From an uncultured Ezakiella sp. (GTDB taxonomy: Bacteria; Bacillota; Clostridia; Tissierellales; Peptoniphilaceae), in assembly GCF_943913045.1 (NCBI RefSeq), contig NZ_CALTVH010000001.1, forward strand, positions 248,001 to 312,000: a stretch of 64,000 nt of DNA, read 5' to 3'. This document shows positions 25,987 through 34,581 of the stretch, piece by piece. Position 1 is the first letter of the stretch. Each line of letters starts with the position of its first letter. The position numbers were made by a program, and so were the translations under genes. The notes under the pieces are model-generated. The model was not told the DNA's origin, did no database searches, and saw only the letters and a program-made list of their open reading frames with translations.

Positions 25987-26705
25987 AACGCCTCATATAA
26001 TTCTTCATCTATAAATACATGTACATCATGGTGAAGTTTAAGAAGTGTTATCGGGCACATAGTTGAAATTTGGTCTGATTTAATAAGAGCCCTGATGGCA
26101 TCAGCCTTTCTCTTGCCATTGGCCATCATAACAATGGTCTTTGCCCCCATTATTTTTCCAACGCCCATGCCTATAGCATATCTTGGAACCTCGTCCACAC
26201 TATTAAAAAACCTAGAGTTAACTTCAATAGTAGAATCAGTTAACCTTACAATATTGGTTCCAAATGGAAGGCTTTTATCTGGTTCATTAAAGGCAATATG
26301 ACCATTTTCACCAACACCTAAAAGTTGAATATCAATACCGCCTACAGATTCAATCAGCTCGTCATATTCCTTGCAGGCTTCGATATCGTTTTGATCTTTT
26401 GCGCTTGGAATATGCGTTCTATTAATATCTATGTCAATATGATCAAAGAAATTATCTTTCATAAATTGCTTATATGATTGTTCGTGACCTTCCGGTAATC
26501 CAATATATTCATCCAAGTTTACTGTTGTTATGTCTTTAAAAGAAATTTCTCCTTTTTTATTTTTTTCAGCAAGCTCTTTATAAAGGCCAAGAGGCGTGCT
26601 TCCGGTTGCAAGTCCCAAGACTTTAACGTCTTTAATCCTACTAGCATAAAACTCTGCTGCCTTCTTGCTCATTTCATCGTAATCTTTACAAACTATAACT
26701 TTCAT
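25983..26705 (-). CDS. nagB: Glucosamine-6-phosphate deaminase
   Basis: This 240-aa enzyme converts glucosamine-6-phosphate to fructose-6-phosphate and ammonia. It shows LGLATGSTPLGLY near the N-terminus, the active-site TVNLDEYIGL and LLGVGENGHIAFNEP. The length fits the short, non-allosteric Firmicute NagB. No nagA is adjacent, which is common. It lies 3 nt downstream of the phosphoesterase gene. Confidence 0.95.
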   Translation of the reverse strand: MKVIVCKDYDEMSKKAAEFYASRIKDVKVLGLATGSTPLGLYKELAEKNKKGEISFKDITTVNLDEYIGLPEGHEQSYKQFMKDNFFDHIDIDINRTHIPSAKDQNDIEACKEYDELIESVGGIDIQLLGVGENGHIAFNEPDKSLPFGTNIVRLTDSTIEVNSRFFNSVDEVPRYAIGMGVGKIMGAKTIVMMANGKRKADAIRALIKSDQISTMCPITLLKLHHDVHVFIDEELYEAL

Positions 26706-26708
26706 ATA

Positions 26709-27392
26709 CTACCTCCTAATTAACTTTGGAGTAAAATTCAAATAATCGGCAGATGTTAAATGATACTCCACTCCATCCACCAAGCCTTCTACGGCTTTTT
26801 TATGACCATCTGCGTGCAAGTGGCCATATATGCAAATGCTTACATTGTGATCTTTTAATACTTGATGGAAAATATTGGGTACACTGTTGTTGTCAAATGG
26901 CGGATAATGAACCATGGCAATAATAGGTCTGTCTTTTTTTGCTGATTTTATAGACATCTCTAACCTAATTACTTCACGATTAATTATTCTTTCGTCTCCC
27001 TCTTCAAATTCTCTAGAACTTTTATCACACCAAAGTCTACTACCGACAATTTCATAATCTCCAACAGAAAATGAATTGTTCTGTAAAAAATTTATTGTTT
27101 TTAAATTTAAATCCTTCATCTTCTTAAGACTTGACCACCAATAGTCATGGTTACCCCTAGATATTATTTTTTGTCCAGGCAATTGGTCCAAAAATTTTAA
27201 GTCTTCAAGAGCATCTTCTAACTTTAGAGCCCAGGAAATATCGCCTGCTAAAAGCACATAATCATCATCCGTAACTATGTCCTTCCAATTTTTTTCAATA
27301 TTATCCTTGTGGTTCAACCATATATCTGAAAATACATCCATGGGCTTATCTTGTCCACCATCAAGATGAGTATCTGCAATCGCATATATCAA
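26709..27392 (-). CDS. Calcineurin-like metallophosphoesterase
   Basis: About 227 aa. It has the phosphoesterase motifs in order: ADTHL, AGDISWAL, RGNHDYWW, HYPPFD and GHLHADGH. Related proteins are common in Clostridia as single-domain cytosolic phosphoesterases of unknown substrate. I chose the TTG at 27390-27392, 8 nt after GAGG; the longer GTG at 27401 overlaps that ribosome-binding site. A consensus promoter lies just upstream, making it first gene of the unit with nagB and the CYTH gene. Confidence 0.85.
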   Translation of the reverse strand: MIYAIADTHLDGGQDKPMDVFSDIWLNHKDNIEKNWKDIVTDDDYVLLAGDISWALKLEDALEDLKFLDQLPGQKIISRGNHDYWWSSLKKMKDLNLKTINFLQNNSFSVGDYEIVGSRLWCDKSSREFEEGDERIINREVIRLEMSIKSAKKDRPIIAMVHYPPFDNNSVPNIFHQVLKDHNVSICIYGHLHADGHKKAVEGLVDGVEYHLTSADYLNFTPKLIRR

Positions 27393-27418
27393 ATGAATCA
27401 CCTCAAATTTGCATTTTT

Positions 27419-27447
27419 ATTATATTATTTTTTTTATTCAAAATCAA
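27419..27447 (-). promoter_or_regulatory. Promoter of the phosphoesterase-nagB-CYTH unit
   Basis: TTGATT (27447-27442), 17 nt, TATAAT (27424-27419) on the minus strand, within the 58-nt gap after the YhaN-like gene. Confidence 0.75.
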
Positions 27448-27450
27448 TAT

Positions 27451-28899
27451 TTATAAAAGCACTTTATTATATTTTTTTGACTCAGCTTCTAATATATCCA
27501 AAATTCTCTTATTAGATGTGAATACTATAATCTGAAAACCTTCTTGGCAAAGTTTATTTAAAAATTCAACTGTATTAGTCAGTCTAAAGTCATCCAAAAA
27601 TTGAAAGGCATCGTCCAGCAATATAAAACCACCTTTCATTATTTCGAGCCTAAGGGCAATCTTATTGGAAAAATTTACTATCTCCTTAGTAGCTGTACTC
27701 ATCTGGTCTTTATTTAACTTAAATCCCCTGTCTAAGAAGCTATTAAAATCTTGATCTAGAAATAAATCATCACTTGCCGTTATAAATTTAAAAATTTCCT
27801 TTGACTTGACTTGGCTCTTATTAACTGGACTAGCCGACCTTTTTCTCTGAGCCCTGTCTGTAGCATCAATCAAATCTGTCAATAATTTGTATTCATAGTC
27901 TAATTCTTCTAAGCTTGCAGTCAACTTATCCAGCCTATCTATGTCCTCAAGCTTCTCATCCATATATTTTTCTAAAATATTTAACTGGCCCTTATAAAAA
28001 TCAATTGCCCCTTCATCTGGATTTATTTCTTTTATATTTTTGCTAGGCTTAATCTTTCTTTTTTTGCACAAGATACTGGTTATTGACAAGATAATGAAAA
28101 TAACAGGGATTAAATACAGCCAAGCATTGTTTACATAGATAAAAAATGATGCAAAAGAAAGTAGGATTACAATATACTCAAGCAAATTTGACCTTGTGCT
28201 TTTAACTTTGTCATTGGATTTCTTTATTGGTTTTTCATGAAGTTTTTCTTCTTCAATTTTTTCTTTTAAATTTTTAATTTCATTCTCTATTTCATCATAT
28301 GACCGTATTTTCTTTTTAAGGTCTAAAATCTGTTTGTAAATAATGGCTCTCTTTTTAGTGGGCGCATTTAAAGACCCTATATCTGCTCTCTCATTTTCAG
28401 CTAAAGTAATAACTTTGTTTACAAAATCTGAGTCAAAATCCGCCTTTAATATAATTCTAATTAAATCATTGTCTAAGGCTTGATTAGAATTTATATCAAA
28501 AAACTCCCTGTAAACAGTGCTATCCACTCCTAAAATATCAAGACCAGGAGCAAGAATCTTGTTTGCAAAAGAAAATTCATTGGAAATATCTTTGTGATTA
28601 GAATAAACTCTTGCAATCTCTTGTGATAAATCTCTCTCAATCGAAATGTCGCCATCTGGACCTGTAAGATTTAATTTTACCCTGTAAGCCCCTGACTTAT
28701 ATATATTATAATCATCATAGTAATTTTTTCTCTTGGATTCTGTGTTTGTAAAACCATATAGGGCAGCTTCAATCGATTTCCTAATTGTGGTCTTACCAGA
28801 CTCATTGTTAGCGTACACAACATTCAGACCAGGAGTAAATTCTATGTGCTTTCTATCGAACTTTCCAAAGCCATCCAGTAATATTTCTTTTATTATCAT
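27451..28899 (-). CDS. YhaN-like AAA ATPase with membrane hairpin
   Basis: This 482-aa SMC/SbcC-like ATPase starts with the N-terminal Walker A strand (LLDGFGKF ... NNESGKTT, 31-38). A short coiled coil (about 190-225) follows, then two membrane segments (about 240-256 and 260-277), a second coiled coil (about 300-345) and a C-terminal Walker B FILLDDAF (425-432). B. subtilis YhaN has a similar plan but is about twice as long. The protein would tether a DNA-repair-type ATPase head to the membrane. It overlaps the SbcD-like phosphoesterase by 4 nt, the usual nuclease/ATPase pairing. The substrate is unknown. Confidence 0.8.
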   Translation of the reverse strand: MIIKEILLDGFGKFDRKHIEFTPGLNVVYANNESGKTTIRKSIEAALYGFTNTESKRKNYYDDYNIYKSGAYRVKLNLTGPDGDISIERDLSQEIARVYSNHKDISNEFSFANKILAPGLDILGVDSTVYREFFDINSNQALDNDLIRIILKADFDSDFVNKVITLAENERADIGSLNAPTKKRAIIYKQILDLKKKIRSYDEIENEIKNLKEKIEEEKLHEKPIKKSNDKVKSTRSNLLEYIVILLSFASFFIYVNNAWLYLIPVIFIILSITSILCKKRKIKPSKNIKEINPDEGAIDFYKGQLNILEKYMDEKLEDIDRLDKLTASLEELDYEYKLLTDLIDATDRAQRKRSASPVNKSQVKSKEIFKFITASDDLFLDQDFNSFLDRGFKLNKDQMSTATKEIVNFSNKIALRLEIMKGGFILLDDAFQFLDDFRLTNTVEFLNKLCQEGFQIIVFTSNKRILDILEAESKKYNKVLL

Positions 28900-29930
28900 A
28901 AGCTTACCACCTTATTCATAAGTGAAATAAGTTTTCTCTTTAAATCTTCTTGATATGAACCCTCAAATTCACTTTCAATTATTTTATTAATATCATCAAT
29001 AAAATCTGAACTAATGCCAGACACTTGCATATTTGGATTCCGCTTGTCATTTATAAGCACATATTGGAAATGATTTTTTAAAGCATATTTGAGCTCTTCA
29101 ATGTCGATGGACATATCCGCTCCTTCTATATTTAACCTTAAAACTTGAATTTTATTGTTAGCCATATCCTTTACTTCATCTACAATCTCATCAAGGGTCT
29201 TGTGACTAATATCAAGATGCTTATCCACATATTCCATAGATGCAAAATCAACAAAAGAAACACTTATATCATTGTTGATTTCAATTTCATATCCACCATG
29301 TGGTCCAGTTTCCTTTATTGACATCGGCTCTAAACTGCCCGGATAAAAAAACTTATCATCAATCACCATGGGCTTATGAATATGACCAAGAGCAATGTAG
29401 TCAAAAGCATCTCCGACACAGTTTCTATCAAAAGGCATATAAGCCTTATCAATATTTAACCCAGAATGGGTCATTAGAATATTGTATTTATTAATCTTAT
29501 TTATACTTGTGAAATCAGGCGCAGTTTCGACTTCTCTCTCCCAACTATGCATAAAAACAGATAAATCTAAATCATTGAAGTCATATCTTTTAATTTTATT
29601 CATAGTATGAAGAATTATATTATCAGGTATATCTATGTCATCGAACACAAAATTATCCCCTACATAGTCATGGTTACCAAATATAATTAGTACTTCTCCA
29701 GTGAACTCTTCTAAAATATTTATCAATCTTTGGGCGTGGGTTCTCAAAAAGTATTTTCTTTCATATAGGTCTCCGCTTATTAATATTAAGTCAATGTCCT
29801 TGCTGTTTGCATAGGCCACAAGTTTTTTTAATGTAGACCATTGAATTTCTCTAAGCTGATATGGCTCTATAATCGAAGATTTTAAAGAATCGCATAAGTG
29901 AAGATCAGATATATGAATTAGCTTAATCAT
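28896..29930 (-). CDS. SbcD/YhaO-like metallophosphoesterase (putative DNA exonuclease)
   Basis: This 344-aa protein has all Mre11/SbcD phosphoesterase motifs: HISDLHLC (6-13), ISGDLYER, FGNHDY, MTHSG and ALGHIHKP, followed by a capping domain. Family knowledge suggests Mn-dependent exonuclease or phosphoesterase activity working with the neighbouring ATPase. The gene overlaps both its upstream (PfkB-like) and downstream (YhaN-like) neighbours by 4 nt, so all three are one translationally coupled unit. Confidence 0.85.
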   Translation of the reverse strand: MIKLIHISDLHLCDSLKSSIIEPYQLREIQWSTLKKLVAYANSKDIDLILISGDLYERKYFLRTHAQRLINILEEFTGEVLIIFGNHDYVGDNFVFDDIDIPDNIILHTMNKIKRYDFNDLDLSVFMHSWEREVETAPDFTSINKINKYNILMTHSGLNIDKAYMPFDRNCVGDAFDYIALGHIHKPMVIDDKFFYPGSLEPMSIKETGPHGGYEIEINNDISVSFVDFASMEYVDKHLDISHKTLDEIVDEVKDMANNKIQVLRLNIEGADMSIDIEELKYALKNHFQYVLINDKRNPNMQVSGISSDFIDDINKIIESEFEGSYQEDLKRKLISLMNKVVSL

Positions 29931-30766
29931 CTATGAAGCACACTTCCCTTGAAAGATTTTGCCATCGACATAATTTCTCCAACCTTTACACCTGGCTCAA
30001 CTTGCGAAGCAGCAACAACAAATTTTTGCAAGTCTTTAGGATTCATTTTATTTTCCAAGGCAAAGCTATAAGCAAAATAAATCATATCTAAATTATAAGA
30101 TGGTAAATCATATTGAACGCAAGTATCCCCATCATAAAAGAGTAAGCCAAATCCTGTCGTTATTAAAAGCTTTGACTTTTTACCTTCACATAGACTATAT
30201 GAAAAATTTATTAATTCATACTCACTTACAATTTTAAAAGGCGCAAAATCAACAACAGAATCCTCATCGATTATTGCAACTGTCGGATTTTCTGACAAGG
30301 AGCTAATAGCATGATTGCCAAAAACAATCGAGTCTTTGTGGTACTCATTGGCCTTTCGCAAAAACTCTAAGGCAAACTCTCTCTCTAAATCATAGACAGG
30401 TAAAACCATTAAATCTTCCTTGAAAAGTGAAGATACAAAATTTTTCTTTATATCCATATTGTCATCAAAAGTTAGTTTGTGGTCACCCTCACTTCTAACA
30501 AAAGAATTATTTCTATCATTTATCCTTGCTACAATTTTAGCCCCGTCTTTAACTTTAATGTGCTTAACACTTGAGCCTTCTCTCAAAAGGATCGATTTAA
30601 TTTCCTCTCCTATATTAGAGCCCGCTGCTAAATAAATGTTATTGTTTTGCTTATACTTATTTAAAATTTTATAAAGGTCTCCAGACCTTAGTAAAACTTC
30701 CCTATTTGACTTATTTCCTTCAAAATTTATTATCAGCTTAGGTGATAGTTCAATTAACAGTGCCAT
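29927..30766 (-). CDS. Degenerate PfkB-like (ribokinase-fold) protein
   Basis: This 279-aa protein is not clearly recognised. Its layout resembles 1-phosphofructokinase-type PfkB kinases: an N-terminal beta strand with a LSP where LNP is usual, a GSNIGEEIKSILLREG helix, a central VLPVYDLEREFALEFLRKA segment, and a C-terminal TTGFGLLFYDGDT strand pair. However, the first PfkB signature (GGKGxN) and the catalytic GAGD anion-hole motif near the C-terminus are both absent. If the assignment is right, it is a pseudokinase. It begins the YhaO/YhaN-like operon, with GGAGG 5 nt before the ATG. Confidence 0.5.
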   Translation of the reverse strand: MALLIELSPKLIINFEGNKSNREVLLRSGDLYKILNKYKQNNNIYLAAGSNIGEEIKSILLREGSSVKHIKVKDGAKIVARINDRNNSFVRSEGDHKLTFDDNMDIKKNFVSSLFKEDLMVLPVYDLEREFALEFLRKANEYHKDSIVFGNHAISSLSENPTVAIIDEDSVVDFAPFKIVSEYELINFSYSLCEGKKSKLLITTGFGLLFYDGDTCVQYDLPSYNLDMIYFAYSFALENKMNPKDLQKFVVAASQVEPGVKVGEIMSMAKSFKGSVLHR

Positions 30767-30783
30767 ACGCCCTCCTTATATTA

Positions 30784-30801
30784 ATTATAACACAAATTAT
30801 A
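30784..30801 (-). promoter_or_regulatory. -10 boxes upstream of the PfkB-like gene
   Basis: Two TATAAT hexamers lie on the minus strand (30801-30796 and 30789-30784) in the 128-nt divergent gap. Their -35 regions are weak (AAGACA 16 nt before the upstream one), so which is used is unclear. Confidence 0.4.
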
Positions 30802-30872
30802 AGATAATTCTCATATTTGTCTTAAAGGCTTATTTGTAAACGATTATTCTTTTATTTTTTTAATTTATCGTG

Positions 30873-30878
30873 TATAAT
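30873..30878 (+). promoter_or_regulatory. -10 box of the amidohydrolase-like/sdaAB/sdaAA unit
   Basis: A perfect TATAAT is 16 nt upstream of the ATG at 30895; the -35 region is a T-run with no clear hexamer. Transcription would start near 30885, which excludes the upstream GTG at 30883 as the start codon. Confidence 0.55.
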
Positions 30879-30894
30879 AGTTGTGGTGATTTAT

Positions 30895-32721
30895 ATGAAA
30901 AGGAAAATAGTTTTTACCTTATTAATACTGATTATATTTTCTTCATTTGCATCCTTTGCAGCCGACCAATATGATACTGTTATTTTGCATGGAAATGTCT
31001 ACGACCCTGCAAGCAATAAATTTTTAGAAAAATATAACATTGGTATTAAAGATGATAAGATTTCTATAATAACACTTGATGATATTGTGGGAAATACAAT
31101 TATAGACGCTAGTGGCAAACTTGTAATGCCAGGCTTTATAGATAGCTTTCAAAGGCACTTTGGCGATAAATTTGATGAATCCAGACTCTTTGACGGGGTT
31201 ACATCTTCTATTTATATAGCAGATGATAATTATGATTCATTTCTTTTAAATAACGGATCAAGTATCTCTTACATAAACAGAATTCTTTTGAGAGATATTT
31301 CCAATATATATGCTAACAAGGATCAAGACGAGGCTTACTCTGATTTTAAATCTAAAGTTACTTCAGCAATATCCGATGGATTTGCTGGCTTTTATATGAA
31401 ACCATTAACATCAGATTCTTTGGACCTCGATTTTATAGATTCGTCCTTTCCCCTTTATCTTGACCTAGAAAATATTGACCAGAGAGAAGTAATTTCCTTT
31501 ATTTCTACAATCGTTGAAGCTAATAAGGATCGCAGAATTCATTTGATAGCAGCGAATAATTTTTATCAAATTATTGATGACTTGCTTAATTTTGCCAGTG
31601 ACCATGACAATTTCACTCTTGGTGGATACCCTTTTTCTTATGTAAATATTATCCCTGTCAATCAAAATTCCAATTACTTGCAAGACCTTAATGGAAATCT
31701 TGCCGTAAACAAAGATAACAAGGAATCTTTTACTTTTAATGAAAATTATTACAAGTCAAACAATAGAGTTTCTGTAGCGGGGGCTATAAACCAAGAAACG
31801 ATTAATAAAATTGTATCCAGCCCAGCATTTACAAGTGAAAGCTTTGACCGCGCGCCTGGTAAAATTATGAATACCCAGGATATAAACACTTTTATGGCAA
31901 GACTTTTGATGGGTATAAATACAGAAAATTTAAAGGAAGCAATAAGCTCTCAAACAAAATCTGTTAAAGATATATTCTCGGCTATTGACTCTCCCCTACT
32001 TAATAAAGGAATGATTCAAGTTGGTGCGGATGCAGATATTCTTGTCATTGATTCAAAGGCTATCAGTGGACACTCTTCTATCGCGGATACACCTCATATG
32101 TCTACTGGGATACAGACTTTAATTAGAGAGGGTGTAGTTATAATAAACGATGGCAAAATTATTCCAAACACTCCTAAGGCAAGGTGGATAAAACGAACAG
32201 TTTCTCCATTCGATAAAATAGAAGATTATAAAATTAACATCAGGGGTAAAAAAGCAAGAAATATAAATGCTATTATCTATAATAATCAAAGACTTCTACC
32301 TATAAAGGAAGTATGCGAATTCCTTGGCGTTTCTTATGAAGAAAATCTTGGAATTGCAACTATAGGTGATGCTATCAAGCTAAGCATTGGAAATAAGTTT
32401 TTTTCAACTGGCGCCAATAAGTCTGAACTGTTTGACCCAGCTATACTTATAAATAATGAAATTTATTTGTCGGAAAAAGCTCTTACGAGTCTTTTTAAGG
32501 GATTCTACTCAATCAAAACCGACGACAACGCTGTTAAATTAAAGAAGAATTCAAAGGCCAGCCTATTAGAAGCTCCACTAGACGATGGAGACATAAATAT
32601 AAAATTAGACACAAAAAATATTGTATATGTTTACTTGTTCTCAGCTTTGCTTCTTATTAGTATGATTTTATACTTAAATTTAGGAAAAAAGAATAAAAAA
32701 ATTAAAAGAAAGAAAGGGTAA
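30895..32721 (+). CDS. Exported, membrane-anchored pseudo-amidohydrolase with Cu-amine-oxidase-N-like domain
   Basis: This 608-aa protein has a signal peptide (1-22, MKRKIVFTLL...FASFA). An amidohydrolase fold closest to N-acyl-D-amino-acid deacylases runs from about 25 to 440. A copper-amine-oxidase-N-type repeat domain follows (about 445-560, LLPIKEVCEFLGVSYEEN), then a membrane segment (about 576-597) and a Lys-rich tail. The PGFID strand is intact (79-83), but the metal-binding HxH that follows is F85-Q-R87. The region of the usual SHHK motif reads AANN, and no GSD-type Asp is seen. It is therefore probably inactive and surface-exposed, perhaps binding peptidoglycan or D-amino acid ligands. 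It is followed 3 nt later by sdaAB. Confidence 0.7.
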   Translation: MKRKIVFTLLILIIFSSFASFAADQYDTVILHGNVYDPASNKFLEKYNIGIKDDKISIITLDDIVGNTIIDASGKLVMPGFIDSFQRHFGDKFDESRLFDGVTSSIYIADDNYDSFLLNNGSSISYINRILLRDISNIYANKDQDEAYSDFKSKVTSAISDGFAGFYMKPLTSDSLDLDFIDSSFPLYLDLENIDQREVISFISTIVEANKDRRIHLIAANNFYQIIDDLLNFASDHDNFTLGGYPFSYVNIIPVNQNSNYLQDLNGNLAVNKDNKESFTFNENYYKSNNRVSVAGAINQETINKIVSSPAFTSESFDRAPGKIMNTQDINTFMARLLMGINTENLKEAISSQTKSVKDIFSAIDSPLLNKGMIQVGADADILVIDSKAISGHSSIADTPHMSTGIQTLIREGVVIINDGKIIPNTPKARWIKRTVSPFDKIEDYKINIRGKKARNINAIIYNNQRLLPIKEVCEFLGVSYEENLGIATIGDAIKLSIGNKFFSTGANKSELFDPAILINNEIYLSEKALTSLFKGFYSIKTDDNAVKLKKNSKASLLEAPLDDGDINIKLDTKNIVYVYLFSALLLISMILYLNLGKKNKKIKRKKG

Positions 32722-32724
32722 TTT

Positions 32725-33396
32725 ATGAGGGATTTTAGTTTATTGGAAATACTTGGACCAATTATGATTGGACCTTCAAGCTCACACACTGCTGGAGCTG
32801 CAAGACTAGGTAGAATTGCTACAACAATTGCAGGAGAAGGATTTACATCTGTTTCATTTCTCTTGCATGGTTCATTTGCAAAAACATACCAAGGCCACGG
32901 TACTGACAAAGCACTCCTGGCTGGAGTTATGGGATTTTCACCAAGTGATGTAAGAATTAGAGACGCATTTAAAATTGCCGACGAAAAAAATTTGCATTAT
33001 GAGTACTTAGAAACAGATTTAGGCTTTGTCCATCCAAATACAGTTCGTATTATTTTCCATTATGATGATAGACCTGACTACTATGTACAGGGTTCATCTA
33101 TCGGAGGTGGAAATATTTTAATCACCGATATCAATGGAACTGAAATCGAATTTAGAGGTGAGCGCCCGACTGTTATTTTAAAATATAAGGATAAGAAAGG
33201 TATCATCTCTAGGATAACTTCCTTATTTGCTATTGCAGGTTTTAATATTGCAAACATGACTGTTATAAGAAGTGGTCGTATGTCCATCCTCTTATGTGAA
33301 TTTGATGGTGAAGTTGATAATTCAATTTTAGATGATATAAATAGAATTGATGATTTTGAGTTTGCTACTTTTATAAAAGTTGGAAAGGATGACTAA
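32725..33396 (+). CDS. sdaAB: L-serine dehydratase, beta subunit
   Basis: This 223-aa subunit of the oxygen-sensitive [4Fe-4S] serine dehydratase works with the alpha subunit to convert L-serine to pyruvate and ammonia. The N-terminal domain has GPIMIGPSSSHTAGA (family signature, 10-24). A C-terminal ACT domain (about 145-220, ISRITSLFAIAGFNIANMTV) probably senses serine. It lies between the surface amidohydrolase-like gene and sdaAA in one transcription unit. Confidence 0.95.
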   Translation: MRDFSLLEILGPIMIGPSSSHTAGAARLGRIATTIAGEGFTSVSFLLHGSFAKTYQGHGTDKALLAGVMGFSPSDVRIRDAFKIADEKNLHYEYLETDLGFVHPNTVRIIFHYDDRPDYYVQGSSIGGGNILITDINGTEIEFRGERPTVILKYKDKKGIISRITSLFAIAGFNIANMTVIRSGRMSILLCEFDGEVDNSILDDINRIDDFEFATFIKVGKDD

Positions 33397-33397
33397 T

Positions 33398-34273
33398 ATG
33401 TACAATAAAGCAAGTGAAATATATGATATATACAGGACGACTGGCAAAGAAATTTGGGAAATTGCCCTGCTTAAAGACGAAGAGAATATAGGTGTTGAAC
33501 CTGAAGAAATGCTTGAAAGAATGAAGACTACATTAAATGTAATGAGAGAATCCGCTTATGAAGGTTTAGACAAATCTATTCAAACCCTTTCTGGCATTAC
33601 AGGTGGCAACGCTATTAAGGTTAACCAATTTAGGGATGACTCCGTTAGTGGCAGTCTAATCACCAGAGCTATGGCAATGGCACTTTCAGTATCAGAAGTC
33701 AATGCTTCAATGGGTAGAATTGTTGCAGCCCCAACAGCTGGTGCAAGCGGAATAATTCCTGGAGTTCTCTTTACTATGCAAGAAAAATATAATTATACAG
33801 ACGAAGAGCTTGTAAAAGCTCTAATCACTTCTGGTGTAATCGGCGAAATTATTGCACAAAATGCAAGCATCAGTGGTGCTGAAGGTGGATGCCAAGCAGA
33901 GTGCGGTTCTGCTTCTGCAATGGGCGCTGCTGCTATATGCTATCTAAGAGGATATAAACCTGACATCATGTTTGCTGCTGCAGCCTTTGCTATCAAAAAC
34001 ATTTTAGGGTTAGTATGCGACCCTGTCTGTGGACTTGTAGAGTATCCCTGCAATCTCAGAAATGCAAGCGGTGTTGTAAACGCAATTATTTCTGCGGACT
34101 TAGCTATGGCTGGTGTTAACTGCCTAGTTCCTTTGGACGAAACTATCGACTCCATGCGTCAAGTTGGAGCAAGCATGCCTGAAGCCCTAAGAGAAACTGC
34201 TATGGGTGGTATTGCTGCAACTCCAACAGCTGAAAGATTAGAACACGACAGAATGAGTGTCAGTCAAAATTAA
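33398..34273 (+). CDS. sdaAA: L-serine dehydratase, alpha subunit
   Basis: This 291-aa iron-sulfur catalytic subunit has cluster cysteines in GCQAECGSASAMGAA and CDPVCGLVEYPC, and the SGITGGNA and GASGIIPG loops typical of the family. I start it at ATG 33398, one base after the sdaAB stop, with AGGA 8 nt upstream. A longer frame from TTG 33380 lies inside sdaAB and has no ribosome-binding site. It feeds pyruvate to NifJ or PpdK, both encoded in this window. Confidence 0.95.
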   Translation: MYNKASEIYDIYRTTGKEIWEIALLKDEENIGVEPEEMLERMKTTLNVMRESAYEGLDKSIQTLSGITGGNAIKVNQFRDDSVSGSLITRAMAMALSVSEVNASMGRIVAAPTAGASGIIPGVLFTMQEKYNYTDEELVKALITSGVIGEIIAQNASISGAEGGCQAECGSASAMGAAAICYLRGYKPDIMFAAAAFAIKNILGLVCDPVCGLVEYPCNLRNASGVVNAIISADLAMAGVNCLVPLDETIDSMRQVGASMPEALRETAMGGIAATPTAERLEHDRMSVSQN

Positions 34274-34291
34274 TTTTTAAAATATCTATTT

Positions 34292-34317
34292 AATGCGGAC
34301 TTTGAGCCGCATTTTTA
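34292..34317 (+). terminator. Terminator after sdaAA
   Basis: A 7-bp stem AATGCGG/CCGCATT with an 8-nt loop runs straight into a T-run, 18 nt after the sdaAA stop. Confidence 0.85.
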
Positions 34318-34346
34318 TTGAAAATAATATCTAAATATGAACATTG

Positions 34347-34391
34347 AAAAACAGATGGCTATTAACACTCAATAGTTAGCCATCTGTTTTT
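34347..34391. terminator. Strong terminator after tRNA-Pro
   Basis: A perfect 15-bp stem (arms 34347-34361 and 34377-34391) has A-run and T-run ends. On the minus strand it follows the 3' end of the tRNA by 11 nt; it can also back up the sdaAA terminator on the plus strand. Confidence 0.85.
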
Positions 34392-34402
34392 ATAATTTAT
34401 AT

Positions 34403-34479
34403 TGGTCGGAGTGACAGGATTTGAACCTGCGACCACTCGCCCCCCAGACGAGTGCGCTACCGGGCTGCGCTACACCCCG
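34403..34479 (-). tRNA. tRNA-Pro(GGG)
   Basis: A full 77-nt cloverleaf is read on the minus strand. The acceptor stem CGGGGTG pairs with CACTCCG (one G-U), and CCA is encoded at the 3' end. The D-arm is GCGC...GCGC and the T-arm is GCAGG TTCAAAT CCTGT. The anticodon stem CTCGT/GCGAG encloses the loop CTGGGGG, giving anticodon GGG. It is a single gene with its own promoter and terminator, wedged between plus-strand genes. Confidence 0.95.
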
Positions 34480-34493
34480 CCGACTTCTTATGT

Positions 34494-34522
34494 ATTATAA
34501 CATATAAGAATAAACTTTACAA
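34494..34522 (-). promoter_or_regulatory. tRNA-Pro promoter
   Basis: TTGTAA (34522-34517), 17 nt, TATAAT (34499-34494) on the minus strand, 14 nt ahead of the mature tRNA 5' end. Confidence 0.8.
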
Positions 34523-34536
34523 TATAAAAATCCCAA

Positions 34537-34565
34537 TTGTAAATTGTCGTCTACTATGATAAAAT
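34537..34565 (+). promoter_or_regulatory. tmcAL promoter
   Basis: TTGTAA (34537-34542), 17 nt, TAAAAT (34560-34565), followed by AGAGGTG just before the ATG. It diverges from the tRNA-Pro promoter. Confidence 0.65.
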
Positions 34566-34581
34566 TTTTAAGAGGTGTATT

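Noticed and set aside
34274..34581. Longest gene-poor stretch (308 nt) checked for a small protein or riboswitch
   Set aside because: It is fully explained by two terminators, tRNA-Pro and two divergent promoters.
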